From Dehalococcoidia bacterium (GTDB lineage Bacteria; Chloroflexota; Dehalococcoidia; Bin125), in contig JAJDXE010000010.1 in NCBI GenBank assembly GCA_022825265.1, forward strand, positions 682,001 through 746,000: a DNA stretch of 64,000 nt. The letters are read 5' to 3'. Both the position numbers and the translations under genes were made by a program. Position 1 is the stretch's first letter. Every line of letters starts with the position of its first letter. Under the pieces are notes generated by a model. It saw only the letters and a list, made by a program, of their open reading frames with translations. It did no database searches and was not told the origin of the DNA. Of this stretch, positions 51,673 through 60,225 are shown one piece after another.

Positions 51673-52848
51673 ATGAGTAACCAACCCGACCGCAGTGACC
51701 TGCGCAACCTCCAGGACAAGACCGCCATTGTCGGCGTCGGCACGACCGAGTTCGGCGCCATCTATCGCGACCTTGATCCTGAGCGTTCTGCCTACGAACT
51801 CGGTCTGATCGCCTTCCGCGAAGCGCTCAAGGACGCCGGACTGAGACGCACCGATGTCGATGGTGTGATCGTCTCTCGCCTGCCGCACTACGGCCGGATG
51901 TGCGAGATGATCGGCCTGCGCCACCCCCGCTTCGTCAACGTGTTGCCCGGCGAGGGTCGGCAGTCGGGCATTGCGCTGCAGTACGCAGCGCTGGCGGTCG
52001 CCAACGGCATGGCCGACGTGGTTGCCTGCATCTATGGCAACAATGGACGCTCGGCCGGGGCGAAGTACGGCGGCGAGAACCGGGGCATCTCCACCCAGGC
52101 CATGTTCGAAGCGCCCTATGGAATGACCTCGCCCGGCGCCGTCACCTCGATGATGTTCCGACGTCACCAATACCGCTACGGCACCACGACCGAGCCGCTC
52201 GGGCACCTGGCAATCTCCAATCGAGCCAATGCAGCGCTCAATCCCAACGCCGTCATGCAGCGTCCGATCACAATGGACGACTACCACGGCGCTCGTTACA
52301 TCGCCGAGCCGCTTTGCCTGCTCGACTATTGCCTGATCAACGATGGCGGCGTCTGCTTCATCGTGACCTCGGCCGAACGCGCCCGCGACCTCAAGCACAC
52401 GCCGGTCTTGATTCACGCAACCTCGCAGGCCTCCGACATCACACCGGTCTACGTCGCCGACGACTTCTGGTACGAGCCGATGTCTCAGCTCGCGGATGAC
52501 CTGTTTGCCATCTCCGATGCGCAGCGCGAAGACCTGGCCTTCGCCCAGCTCTACGACAACTTCACGCCGACGATGCTGTTCACGCTGGAAGGCATGGGCT
52601 TCTGCGAACCGGGCGAGGGCGGCGACTGGATTGCGCCGGAGCGGATCGGGCTGCACGGCGAACTGCCGCTCAACACCGGCGGCGGACACACCAGCGAGTC
52701 CTACATGCAGGGCTGGGCGCTGCACGTCGAGGCGGTGCGGCAGTTGCGGCAGGAGTGCGGCGACCGGCAGGTCGACGACGCGCAATTTGGCCTCTACGCC
52801 TGCGCTGCGCCGTTGGCAACTGGACACATTTTGAAGCGGGACAACTGA
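51673..52848 (+). CDS. Thiolase-superfamily protein lacking the nucleophilic Cys (lipid-transfer/Ltp2-like)
   Basis: 391 aa. Thiolase fold segments are DKTAIVGVGTTEFGAIYRDL (16-35), AALAVANGMADVVACIYGNN, INDGGVCFIVTSAERARDL and LNTGGGHTSESYMQGWALHV. Where thiolases have the acylated Cys (ACASG), this one reads EGRQSG, so it cannot do normal thiolysis. Homologues paired with DUF35 proteins, such as Ltp2, perform retro-aldol cleavage of side-chain CoA thioesters; that role is inferred from the pair. The stop TGA overlaps the next ATG by one base. ATG 51673 is leaderless in appearance. Confidence 0.85.
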   Translation: MSNQPDRSDLRNLQDKTAIVGVGTTEFGAIYRDLDPERSAYELGLIAFREALKDAGLRRTDVDGVIVSRLPHYGRMCEMIGLRHPRFVNVLPGEGRQSGIALQYAALAVANGMADVVACIYGNNGRSAGAKYGGENRGISTQAMFEAPYGMTSPGAVTSMMFRRHQYRYGTTTEPLGHLAISNRANAALNPNAVMQRPITMDDYHGARYIAEPLCLLDYCLINDGGVCFIVTSAERARDLKHTPVLIHATSQASDITPVYVADDFWYEPMSQLADDLFAISDAQREDLAFAQLYDNFTPTMLFTLEGMGFCEPGEGGDWIAPERIGLHGELPLNTGGGHTSESYMQGWALHVEAVRQLRQECGDRQVDDAQFGLYACAAPLATGHILKRDN

Positions 52849-53288
52849 TGACGACCGAATCGCAAGCACCAGGACTCAGCTACGAGAAACCATTGCCGCC
52901 GATGCTCGAGCTGACCAAGCCGTTCTGGGACGGCTGCCGCGAGGGTGTGCTTCAGATCCAGTTTTGCAACATCTGCGACCTGCCCTGGTTCCCACCGGCA
53001 GAAGCCTGCCCGCGATGCCTGCAGGACGACTGGGAATGGCGACCGATCTCGGGCCACGGAACAGTCTGGTCCTGGATTCGCATGTGGCAGAAGTACTTCC
53101 CCGGCTGGTCGCCCGATGAATATCCCTACACCGTGGCACTGATCAAGCTTGAAGAGGGGCCGTACATGTACTCGACGCTCGTCGAGATCGACGACAAAGA
53201 TGTCAGTTGCGATCTCGCCGTTGAGGTTGACTTCCGCAAGGTCAACGACGAAATCACGCTCCCAGTCTTCCGGCCGGCGAACGGATAG
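52848..53288 (+). CDS. DUF35 (zinc-ribbon + OB-fold) acyl-CoA-associated protein
   Basis: 146 aa. Rubredoxin-like zinc ribbon: CNICDLPWFPPAEACPRC (about 40-57, CxxC...CxxC), then the OB-fold (GHGTVWSWIRMWQKYFPGW, PYTVALIKLEEGPYMYSTLV, DLAVEVDFRKVNDEITLPVF). DUF35 proteins bind CoA thioesters and are obligate partners of Cys-less thiolase homologues (Ltp2-ChsH2-type aldolases) or of HMG-CoA synthase systems. ATG 52848 overlaps the thiolase-like stop by 1 nt (TGATG), supporting a stoichiometric complex. Convergent and abutting with the CoA-transferase stop. Confidence 0.9.
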   Translation: MTTESQAPGLSYEKPLPPMLELTKPFWDGCREGVLQIQFCNICDLPWFPPAEACPRCLQDDWEWRPISGHGTVWSWIRMWQKYFPGWSPDEYPYTVALIKLEEGPYMYSTLVEIDDKDVSCDLAVEVDFRKVNDEITLPVFRPANG

Positions 53289-54467
53289 CTACGACCGAGC
53301 GGCCAGTCCCGCCAGCACTTCCTCTTGATGCTCGCCCAGACCCGGCGCCGGACGCATCGTCATCGAAACCGGCGTCCCCTCGAAATCCCAGGGCGGCGCG
53401 ATCTGACGCATCGTTGAACCGTCCTGCTGTTCGACATCGATGATCGCGCCAACCGCCTCCACCTGCGGATCGCGGCTCAGGCGCTCATAATCGTGCATTG
53501 GGAACGCCCAGCCGCCGTGTCGTTCGACGATTTCGATGACCTGCTCGGCGTCGAAGTTGGCGAAGCCTCGCTCCCACAGCGGCGTGAGTTCGGCCGCGTA
53601 CCGGCCCGCTCCGCCGGCGCCATCCGTGCGCAGCTTCTCGTAGTCGGGATGCTCGCGCGCCCAGTCCATGCCTAGCTCATCGATCAGAGAATCAAAGAAC
53701 TCTCCACGGATTCTGGCCAGGGAAAAGTAGATCGGCAGGTCTCGGCACTGATAGCCGTGATCGGGCGGCTTGACGTAGCTGTCGAGGTGGAACCCCCACC
53801 ACTCGTCCGGATTCGAGAGCGCGACCCAGAGCGTCGAGCGCATCGCGATCAGGCTGCCGAACAGGGACACCTCGACCCGCTGACCGCCGGTCGGATGGCC
53901 GGGGTCGGATTCATCGCGCGCATAGAGCGCAGCGCAGATCGCCTGGATCGCGTTGTTCGCGGCGAAGACCGAACCGATGTCGCTGCCGTGCCGCACCGGC
54001 TCATTGCCCAGCACGCCGAGAGAGGACGTCGCTTCACTCGCCATCTGCGTACCGATCTCCGAAGCCGGCCGGTCGGCCCAAGGACCATTCGGTCCAAAGC
54101 CCGAGATCGCGCAATAGACCAGGCCGGGATTGTCTAGCCGGTCCCATGCGAGCTCTGGAGGCAAGCCAAACTTGTCGACGACCGTCACATCGGCTTGCGA
54201 GAGCAAGCGACGCGCGGTCTCCAGATCGTCTGCTGAGGACCAATCCAGCACGATGCCGCGCTTGTTGCGGTTGAGGGCTCGGAAGAGCGGGGAGTCATCG
54301 CCATCGCCGACATTGAGTGAAGGCGCCCAGCCGCGCGATCGATCCCCCTGCGGCGGTTCAATCTTGACGACATCCGCGCCTGCGTCCGCCAGCGACATCG
54401 CCGTGTACGGTCCGGCAACGCCCTCGGCGATCTCGACGACCCGGTACCCGTCCAGCGGACCCGCCAC
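53289..54467 (-). CDS. CaiB/BaiF family CoA-transferase
   Basis: 392 aa. MAGPLDGYRVVEIAEGVAGP, SLADAGADVVKIEPPQGDRS, NRNKRGIVLDWSS, GYCAISGFG-type VYCAISGFGPNGPWADRPAS and the conserved HPTGGQRVEVSLFGSLIAMR are the family pattern. The Asp169-equivalent active-site region (SEIGTQMASEATS) reads Glu/Gln rather than a clear Asp, so the catalytic residue is uncertain. GTG 54467 begins 2 bp after the preceding CoA-transferase stop, so the two form a tandem, possibly heteromeric pair. Acyl acceptor unknown. Confidence 0.9.
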   Translation of the reverse strand: MAGPLDGYRVVEIAEGVAGPYTAMSLADAGADVVKIEPPQGDRSRGWAPSLNVGDGDDSPLFRALNRNKRGIVLDWSSADDLETARRLLSQADVTVVDKFGLPPELAWDRLDNPGLVYCAISGFGPNGPWADRPASEIGTQMASEATSSLGVLGNEPVRHGSDIGSVFAANNAIQAICAALYARDESDPGHPTGGQRVEVSLFGSLIAMRSTLWVALSNPDEWWGFHLDSYVKPPDHGYQCRDLPIYFSLARIRGEFFDSLIDELGMDWAREHPDYEKLRTDGAGGAGRYAAELTPLWERGFANFDAEQVIEIVERHGGWAFPMHDYERLSRDPQVEAVGAIIDVEQQDGSTMRQIAPPWDFEGTPVSMTMRPAPGLGEHQEEVLAGLAARS

Positions 54468-54469
54468 GC

Positions 54470-55684
54470 CTAGTCCCCAACCGCTGCCGGCTCATCGGCC
54501 GTTGCTCGCCGAGCAGCCAGCTCGTCGAGGATCTCGCCGGTGTGCTCGCCGGGCAAACAGGCCCCGAACCATCGAGCCGGCGTGCGAGACAACTCCCACG
54601 GAGCTCCACCGGTCCAGACCTTGCCCCAGCCCGAGGTCTCAACCTCCCGCAGGTATGCGTTTTCAATCGCCTGAGCATGATGCTGCAACGTCTCGAACGA
54701 GATCGGGTACCCGCAAGGGATGCCGGCAGCGCTCATCCGCAACATCCAGTACTGCCTGGGCCGTTGCTCGAACCCCGTCTGGAGCAGAGCAGCCAGCTCA
54801 CTACGTCGCGCAACCCGCTCCCGGTTGGAACCCCAGCGAGGATCGGTCGCCAAATCATCGATCCCCTCAACCTCAGCCTCCGACTCCCGCATCACCGCGG
54901 CGAAGCGCTGCCATTCATCCTCGCCGGTGACCGAGACGCCGATCCAGTCGCCCCACTGACACTGAAACGCCTGATCGGGCGCGGTCGCGAAAGCGGCGGA
55001 TCCGAGCGGCTGATGTAGTGTTTCCGTGCTCAGATACTCGGCCAGCCGTCCGCTCTGCAGGGCCATTCCGGCTCGCAACATCCCGACGTGAACGCGCTGA
55101 CCCTTGCCGGTGCGCTTGCGAGCCAGCAACCCCATGATCACCGCTTGCGCGGCCACGTTGCCGGTCGTCGCGTCGATCTGGGCCATGTGTCGATACACCT
55201 CGGGCCGTCCGCCCTCGGCCCCACTGACCGACCAGAAGCCGGTGAAGTACTGAGCCTGCACATCGGCCCCCGGCTTGTCGCGCATCGGTCCGACCTCGCC
55301 CCAGCCGGTGATCGCGGTGTAGACGATGTCCGGGTTGACCGCCTTGACCTGCTCATACCCGACGCCCATGCGCTCGGCAGCGCCGGGCCGCATGTTGATC
55401 AGAAACACATCGCAAGTCTGCAACAGCTCATAAGCGGTCTGCCGATCAGACGCCGACTTCAGATCCAGAAACAGCCCGCGCTTGTTCTGGTTCCAGGTCA
55501 TGTAACCGATCGAGGTGCCATTGATCGTCGGCGGCACCCCCGCTCCCAGCGTGCGCGGATCAACGGATGGCTGCTCGATGTGGATCACATCCGCGCCCAG
55601 GGCTCCAAGCTGCGTCGAGGCCCACGGACCAACCATCCACAGGGTCAGATCAAAGACACGCACGCCGTCAAGCGGTCCTGGCAT
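54470..55684 (-). CDS. CaiB/BaiF family CoA-transferase
   Basis: 404 aa. MPGPLDGVRVFDLTLWMVGP, LGALGADVIHIEQPSVDPRT, NQNKRGLFLDLKSASDRQTA, INMRPGAAERMGVGYEQVKA and ADVQAQYFTGFWSVSGAEGG (candidate Asp of the active site) are present. ATG 55684 is chosen because GGAG lies 6 nt upstream; an in-frame ATG at 55696 is an alternative. First of two tandem CoA-transferases on the minus strand; tandem pairs of this family sometimes form heterodimers (benzylsuccinate CoA-transferase is one example), which is a possibility here. Confidence 0.9.
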   Translation of the reverse strand: MPGPLDGVRVFDLTLWMVGPWASTQLGALGADVIHIEQPSVDPRTLGAGVPPTINGTSIGYMTWNQNKRGLFLDLKSASDRQTAYELLQTCDVFLINMRPGAAERMGVGYEQVKAVNPDIVYTAITGWGEVGPMRDKPGADVQAQYFTGFWSVSGAEGGRPEVYRHMAQIDATTGNVAAQAVIMGLLARKRTGKGQRVHVGMLRAGMALQSGRLAEYLSTETLHQPLGSAAFATAPDQAFQCQWGDWIGVSVTGEDEWQRFAAVMRESEAEVEGIDDLATDPRWGSNRERVARRSELAALLQTGFEQRPRQYWMLRMSAAGIPCGYPISFETLQHHAQAIENAYLREVETSGWGKVWTGGAPWELSRTPARWFGACLPGEHTGEILDELAARRATADEPAAVGD

Positions 55685-55733
55685 TTCGGACTCCATCCAC
55701 AGTCGCCCTCAGCCGACATGATAGGTCCGACAA

Positions 55734-56051
55734 CTACCCGCCGCCCCGCTGCGCCTTCATCATGAAGCGGTCCATCAGCGACTCCAGCGCATCCTCCGTC
55801 TCGGCCGTAAAGACGAAGTAATGCTCGTCCATCTTGGTCGGCAGCCGAGGATGCATCGGCCGCTGCTCCGTCCGCCAGAGAACGGTCCAACCATCACCGG
55901 ACATCGCGCCGTCAGGCCGCACGACACCGTCGGGATCGGTCTGCCCAGGAGCTGGAGGCTCAATGTCAACAGCGCCCAGTTGCTCCAGGTACTGACGCAG
56001 CAGCCAGATCGGCACAGCGCGCAGCGTGAGCTCCCTGACCGCTCGGCCCAT
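55734..56051 (-). CDS. Small conserved hypothetical protein
   Basis: 105 aa: MGRAVRELTLRAVPIWLLRQ, LEQLGAVDIEPPAPGQTDPD, GDGWTVLWRTEQRPMHPRLP, HYFVFTAETEDALESLMDRF. No signal, membrane helix or cysteine. The pattern of a short N-terminal helix, a beta-hairpin ending in a Trp and a C-terminal helix suggests a ferredoxin-like alpha/beta domain. I do not recognise a characterised family. ATG 56051 has AAGGGA upstream. It sits 49 bp upstream of the CoA-transferase pair on the same strand and diverges from the ABC transporter operon. Confidence 0.65.
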   Translation of the reverse strand: MGRAVRELTLRAVPIWLLRQYLEQLGAVDIEPPAPGQTDPDGVVRPDGAMSGDGWTVLWRTEQRPMHPRLPTKMDEHYFVFTAETEDALESLMDRFMMKAQRGGG

Positions 56052-56107
56052 CGCGCCATTCCCTTCGGATACTCGTGATAACTGCGTCACATTAGCTGGT
56101 TTCTGAT

Positions 56108-56124
56108 GTATCGTTTCGCGATAC
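56108..56124 (+). promoter_or_regulatory. Inverted repeat GTATCG-TTTCG-CGATAC upstream of the ABC transporter
   Basis: Perfect 6-bp arms around 5 nt, 46 bp before the ATG of the binding protein and in the divergent intergenic region. A candidate operator for a local regulator. Confidence 0.45.
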
Positions 56125-56170
56125 CCGACGATCCGCCGACCGGTGCGGATGCGAGGTACAGGAGGAAACG

Positions 56171-58168
56171 ATGAGCGAGCGTTCCTATTGGCAACGGATG
56201 GGCAGGAAACGGATGAGCCGCCGCGGAATTCTCCGTGCCTCGGCGCGAGCCGGCGTCGGCGCCGCCGGTCTGGCGCTGGTCGGTTGCGGCGACGACGACG
56301 ATGACGGTCAGTCGGTCGCCCAGGTCCAGCAGCAACAGCAGCAGGCTCAGCAAGCTGCCCAGCAGCAGGCGATGCAGCAGCAACAGCAGCAAGCCATGCA
56401 GCAGCAGGACCAGGATCAGCAGGCCGCACAACAGGCCGCGCAGCAGCAGGCCCAGGAGCAGACCGCCGAAGAGCAGGCCGAACAGCAAGCGGCTCAGCAG
56501 CAGGCCCAGGTTTCTGAGAAGAAGTACGGCGGCTACTTCGTCGAACAGTCCGCCAACGTCTACGAAACCTACGACGCCCAGCGCACCGTCGCCTCGCCGG
56601 TGCTCCAGGTGCTGGCGCGCGTGCAGTCCAAGCTGCTGCGCTTCTCCAACCCCGACACAGGTGAACTCGTCGGCGATCTGGCCGAAACCTGGGAGACCCC
56701 CGACTCGACCACCATCGTTCTGCACCTTCGCGACGGCGTGAACTGGCACAACCAGGGTCCCGGAGCCAACCATCCGGCGGCGGCGCCCGGACGAGCCCTC
56801 ACCACCGAGGACATCGTCTGGAACATCGACCGGCAGCGCAACAAGCTGCTCGAGAGCGGTGAAGAAGCCGGCAACTTCGGGCGCTCCGCCTATTGGGGCG
56901 GCGTCTCCTCGATCGACCAGGGCGACATGAGCGTCACGCTCAACCTCGTGGAGCCGGATGCGACGTTCATCCAGGGCTTCGCCAACGAGTTCAACCTGAT
57001 CAACCAGCCCGAATTGGTTGGCGGGACCGAGGACCAGTACACCGAAGTCGACGCCTCCAAGGTGATTGGCACGGGACCCAACATTCTGACCCGCTGGGAT
57101 CCGGGCGAAGGGATCTCCTGTGTCAAGAATCCTGACTTCTGGGATCTGCCCAACCGTCCGTTGCTCGACGGTTGGGTCTGGGTGCAGACCTTCCAGGACC
57201 CCAACGCCTACCGGATCGCGTTCGAGCAGAAGCAGGTCGACTCGATGACCGACCCCGATCCGAACACCATCTTCGCGATCCACGACGACCGCATTGACGA
57301 GACGTTCCTCACCTTCCAGGGCGTTGCCAACACGGTGGCGATCTTCACGCCGTCGAACAAGGCGCCCTGGAACGATCTGCGGCTGACTCGCGCCATCGAC
57401 CTGGCGATCAACCGGCGGCAGCTCATCCAGCAGCTGCACAACGGACTCGGCAAGGTTTCGGGCCCGGTCACGTGGATGCAGGAAGCCTGGGCGATCCCGC
57501 AGGAAGACCTCGAGACCATGCCCGGTTACCGCATTGACAAGGAAGCCGACCTCGAAGAGGCTCGGGCGCTCTGGGACGCTGCCGGCGGACCGGAGCTCGG
57601 CCAGATCGATTGGGTCACCTCCGAGCTGTGGGCCTCCCGCGCTGCCTGGTCGGCGACACCGGGCATCATCGCCGAGATGTTCAACCAGGCCTTCAACACC
57701 GACCAGTTCAACGGCATCACCAAGCCGTATCTGGAGATCATCCCGTCCTGGATCGCCAAGGACTTCGATCCCTTCTTCAGTTGGATTCCCAACATCGAAA
57801 TCCCCGATGCTCGAGCCGATATGATTGGCGCCTTCACCACCGGCGCTGGCTCCAACTACTGGGACATCTCCGACCCCTACATCGACGAGACCCTGATCGC
57901 GGCCAAGCAGGAGCTTGACTACGAGACCGCCTACCAGATGGTCCGCGATGTCCAGGAATACGCGATGGAGCGTGGCCAGTTCGGTCGCTCGATCTGCTAC
58001 AACTACATCTACCCGTACATCGGGTACAACTACAACAAGATCGAGAAGAAGTCCGAGGAGGAAGGCTGGAACTTCCTCGCCGTGAGTCTCCAGGCGTTTG
58101 AGCACTGGCTTGACTTGGATGATCCATCGGCGGCCGACCGCCAGGCGCCGTCGCCGGTTCCGCTCTGA
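56171..58168 (+). CDS. ABC transporter substrate-binding protein, peptide/nickel (family 5) type, Tat lipoprotein with Gln-rich linker
   Basis: 665 aa. A twin-arginine signal (SRRGILRASARAGVGAAGLA) ends in a lipobox-like LVGCG, so it is probably a lipid-anchored extracytoplasmic protein. Residues about 50-115 are almost all Gln and Ala (QQAMQQQQQQAMQQQDQDQQ), a flexible or coiled-coil spacer. The SBP_bac_5 domain follows: LVGDLAETWETPDSTTIVLH LRDGVNWH, ALTTEDIVWNIDRQ and LTRAIDLAINRRQLIQQLHN. The family binds oligopeptides, nickel complexes, glycosides or cations; the ligand is unknown. The strong Shine-Dalgarno AGGAGG sits at 56160. Permeases follow; no ATPase genes. Confidence 0.92.
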   Translation: MSERSYWQRMGRKRMSRRGILRASARAGVGAAGLALVGCGDDDDDGQSVAQVQQQQQQAQQAAQQQAMQQQQQQAMQQQDQDQQAAQQAAQQQAQEQTAEEQAEQQAAQQQAQVSEKKYGGYFVEQSANVYETYDAQRTVASPVLQVLARVQSKLLRFSNPDTGELVGDLAETWETPDSTTIVLHLRDGVNWHNQGPGANHPAAAPGRALTTEDIVWNIDRQRNKLLESGEEAGNFGRSAYWGGVSSIDQGDMSVTLNLVEPDATFIQGFANEFNLINQPELVGGTEDQYTEVDASKVIGTGPNILTRWDPGEGISCVKNPDFWDLPNRPLLDGWVWVQTFQDPNAYRIAFEQKQVDSMTDPDPNTIFAIHDDRIDETFLTFQGVANTVAIFTPSNKAPWNDLRLTRAIDLAINRRQLIQQLHNGLGKVSGPVTWMQEAWAIPQEDLETMPGYRIDKEADLEEARALWDAAGGPELGQIDWVTSELWASRAAWSATPGIIAEMFNQAFNTDQFNGITKPYLEIIPSWIAKDFDPFFSWIPNIEIPDARADMIGAFTTGAGSNYWDISDPYIDETLIAAKQELDYETAYQMVRDVQEYAMERGQFGRSICYNYIYPYIGYNYNKIEKKSEEEGWNFLAVSLQAFEHWLDLDDPSAADRQAPSPVPL

Positions 58169-58179
58169 TCCAGTTAGCC

Positions 58180-58216
58180 TGCGTCCGGTGAGCACCGAGT
58201 GCGCTCACCGGACGCA
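58180..58216 (+). other. Intercistronic hairpin between binding protein and permease genes
   Basis: TGCGTCCGGTGAGC (58180-58193), 9-nt loop, GCTCACCGGACGCA (58203-58216): a perfect 14-bp stem. Such hairpins often stop most transcripts or protect the upstream mRNA, giving more binding protein than permease. No T tract, so read-through is expected. Confidence 0.65.
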
Positions 58217-58275
58217 GTTGCTTAACCGCAGCGTTCGGACCGAACTCTCGAGCTTCAGGCGAAGCAGGCGCCTTC

Positions 58276-59232
58276 ATGCAGGCCTACATCATCCGGCGAA
58301 TCATTGGCGCGGTCTTCGTCGTCTTCCTCGTGGGCACCTTCTCGTTCTTCGCGATTCGAGTGCTGCCCGGCGATTTCGCGACCGCCTCGCTCGGACTCGA
58401 CGCCGGGAGCGCCTCGGCAGACAATATCGCCCAGCGCAAAGCAGACCTTGGCCTCGATCTACCAATTGGCGAGCAGTACGCCAACTGGCTCTGGGACACC
58501 GTTCGCCTCGATCTTGGAACGTCGTTCCTGACCCAGAACAGCGTCTGGTACGAAATCGGGCGCTCGCTGCCCTATTCAATCGAACTTGGCATTCTGATCA
58601 TGATCGTCGGCTTTACCGTCGCGATCCCGGTGGGGTTGATCTCCGCGATCTTCCAGGACAAAGCGCTGGACTACAGTCTGCGCGGACTGGCGATTCTCGC
58701 GCTCGCCGCGCCGGTCTTCTGGACTGCCGCGATCGCCTCACTCGTCGTGCTGCAGTGGGACCTCTTCTTGATCGACGTAATCGGCCAACCGCACCTCTGG
58801 GAGAACCCCGGCAAGGCGATCACCTGGTACCTAATCCCGATGTTCGCCGGCGGTTTCGCCGGAACCGCGACGACGATGCGCCTGTTGCGTTCGCAGATGC
58901 TTGAAGTGTTGCGCCAGGATTATGTCCGCACCGCCCGCGCAAAAGGATTGCGCGAGTCTGTGGTGATCATGCGTCACGCGCTACGCAATGCGCTGTTGCC
59001 GGTCCTCACCGTGATGGGCGTCACGATCGCCACGATCATCGGTTCACAGGTCATCCTCGAGAACATGTTCAACATCCCGGGCATCGGCAACAAAGTGCTG
59101 ACTTCATTGTTCGCCCGCGACAACCCAGTCTTCCAGTCCGTCGTGCTGATCATCGCCGTCTTTACCGTGCTCACCAACCTCGTGGTCGACATCCTCTATG
59201 GAGTGATCGACCCTCGCATTCGGCTCTCGTAG
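58276..59232 (+). CDS. ABC transporter permease, DppB/OppB type
   Basis: 318 aa with six membrane helices. MQAYIIRRIIGAVFVVFLVG opens helix 1, RVLPGDFATASLG is the start of the external loop, the EAA-type motif DYVRTARAKGLRESVVIMRH (about 218-237) contacts the ATPase, and NIPGIGNKVLTSLFARDNPV is typical of DppB. With the following gene it forms the channel for the binding protein upstream. Weak Shine-Dalgarno; ATG 58276. The ATP-binding subunits are not in this window because a convergent gene follows. Confidence 0.92.
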   Translation: MQAYIIRRIIGAVFVVFLVGTFSFFAIRVLPGDFATASLGLDAGSASADNIAQRKADLGLDLPIGEQYANWLWDTVRLDLGTSFLTQNSVWYEIGRSLPYSIELGILIMIVGFTVAIPVGLISAIFQDKALDYSLRGLAILALAAPVFWTAAIASLVVLQWDLFLIDVIGQPHLWENPGKAITWYLIPMFAGGFAGTATTMRLLRSQMLEVLRQDYVRTARAKGLRESVVIMRHALRNALLPVLTVMGVTIATIIGSQVILENMFNIPGIGNKVLTSLFARDNPVFQSVVLIIAVFTVLTNLVVDILYGVIDPRIRLS

Positions 59233-59244
59233 AAAGGGACAAAG

Positions 59245-60225
59245 ATGAGTCAGGTCATCGACCCCACTGTAGTCCCGCTGCGTGACCCGACGATCCTGGA
59301 TCGCGCCACCGGAGGTGTGCGCGCACTCGGACGATTCCTGCGCAGCAAGCCACTGGGTGGCTCGGGGCTGATCCTTGTCGTCCTCTTCATCGCAGTCGCG
59401 CTGCTTGCTTCAGTCATTCAGCGGCACGACCCAGACGAAATCTTTGAGACACAGAACCCCGATTACAAGGCCAACCCAACCACCCTAGAGTTGGCTCGCA
59501 ATCCCGACATCGGCTCGCCGGTCCTGGTTTCGCAGTTCGAGGAGCCAGGCGGTGGTCACTGGTTCGGCACCGACAAGTTCGGTCGCGACATCTGGTCGCA
59601 AGTCATTCATGGATCGCGGCTCAGCCTGATCGTCGGCTTGGGCGCGTCTGTGATCGCCGTGGTCGGCGGACTGATCATCGGGATGATCTCGGCCTACTAC
59701 GCGGGCATCGTCGATCTGTTGATCCAGCGAATCGTCGACATGCTCCAGGCGATCCCGTTCCTGGTCCTCGTGCTCGTCTTCACCCAGATCACGGAGCGTT
59801 CCGTTCTGAATGTGGTCTTATGGCTCGGGGTCGCCGGCCTGGCGATTACCACGCGGCTGATTCGCTCGGCCGTGCTCCAGGTGCGCGAGAGCGAGTTCGT
59901 GCTGGCCGCGCAGGTGGTCGGAGCAAGCGACCTGCGGATCATGATCCGCCACGTCCTGCCCAACTGCGTCGCCGTGCTGATCATTGCGTTCAGCATCGGT
60001 ATCGGCGCCTACATCCTGGCCGAGGCTTCGATTTCGTTCCTCGGAGCAGGACCGCAGGGCATCCCGAGTTGGGGCCAGATGGTCCAGGCCGGTCGCGGAT
60101 CACTCGACCTGCATCCCTGGCAAACCGTCTTCGCCGGCGGCGCGATCATGCTGATCGTGCTCGGCTTCAACCTGCTGGGCGACGCCTTGCGTGACGTGCT
60201 CGACCCTCGCCTGCGCGGCGCCTAG
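59245..60225 (+). CDS. ABC transporter permease, DppC/OppC type
   Basis: 326 aa. A long N-terminal cytoplasmic part leads into helix 1 (LGGSGLILVVLFIAVALLAS), the HWFGTDKFGRDIWSQVIHG motif of the DppC family, and the EAA loop FVLAAQVVGASDLRIMIRHV (about 225-244). The late LNLLGDALRDVLDPRLRG is the usual C-terminus. AAAGGGACAAAG precedes ATG 59245, 12 bp after the dppB-type stop. Its 3' end overlaps the convergent SDR gene by 59 bp. Confidence 0.92.
   Translation: MSQVIDPTVVPLRDPTILDRATGGVRALGRFLRSKPLGGSGLILVVLFIAVALLASVIQRHDPDEIFETQNPDYKANPTTLELARNPDIGSPVLVSQFEEPGGGHWFGTDKFGRDIWSQVIHGSRLSLIVGLGASVIAVVGGLIIGMISAYYAGIVDLLIQRIVDMLQAIPFLVLVLVFTQITERSVLNVVLWLGVAGLAITTRLIRSAVLQVRESEFVLAAQVVGASDLRIMIRHVLPNCVAVLIIAFSIGIGAYILAEASISFLGAGPQGIPSWGQMVQAGRGSLDLHPWQTVFAGGAIMLIVLGFNLLGDALRDVLDPRLRGA

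Noticed and set aside
56321..56515. CAG-rich stretch considered as a CRISPR or microsatellite array
   Set aside because: It is in frame, coding for Gln/Ala with mixed codons; no spacer-repeat structure.
56087..58195. A 702-codon open frame on the minus strand opposite the ABC binding protein
   Set aside because: It mirrors the codon structure of a well-supported gene; the product is low-complexity and Leu/Gly/Val-rich, with no domain.
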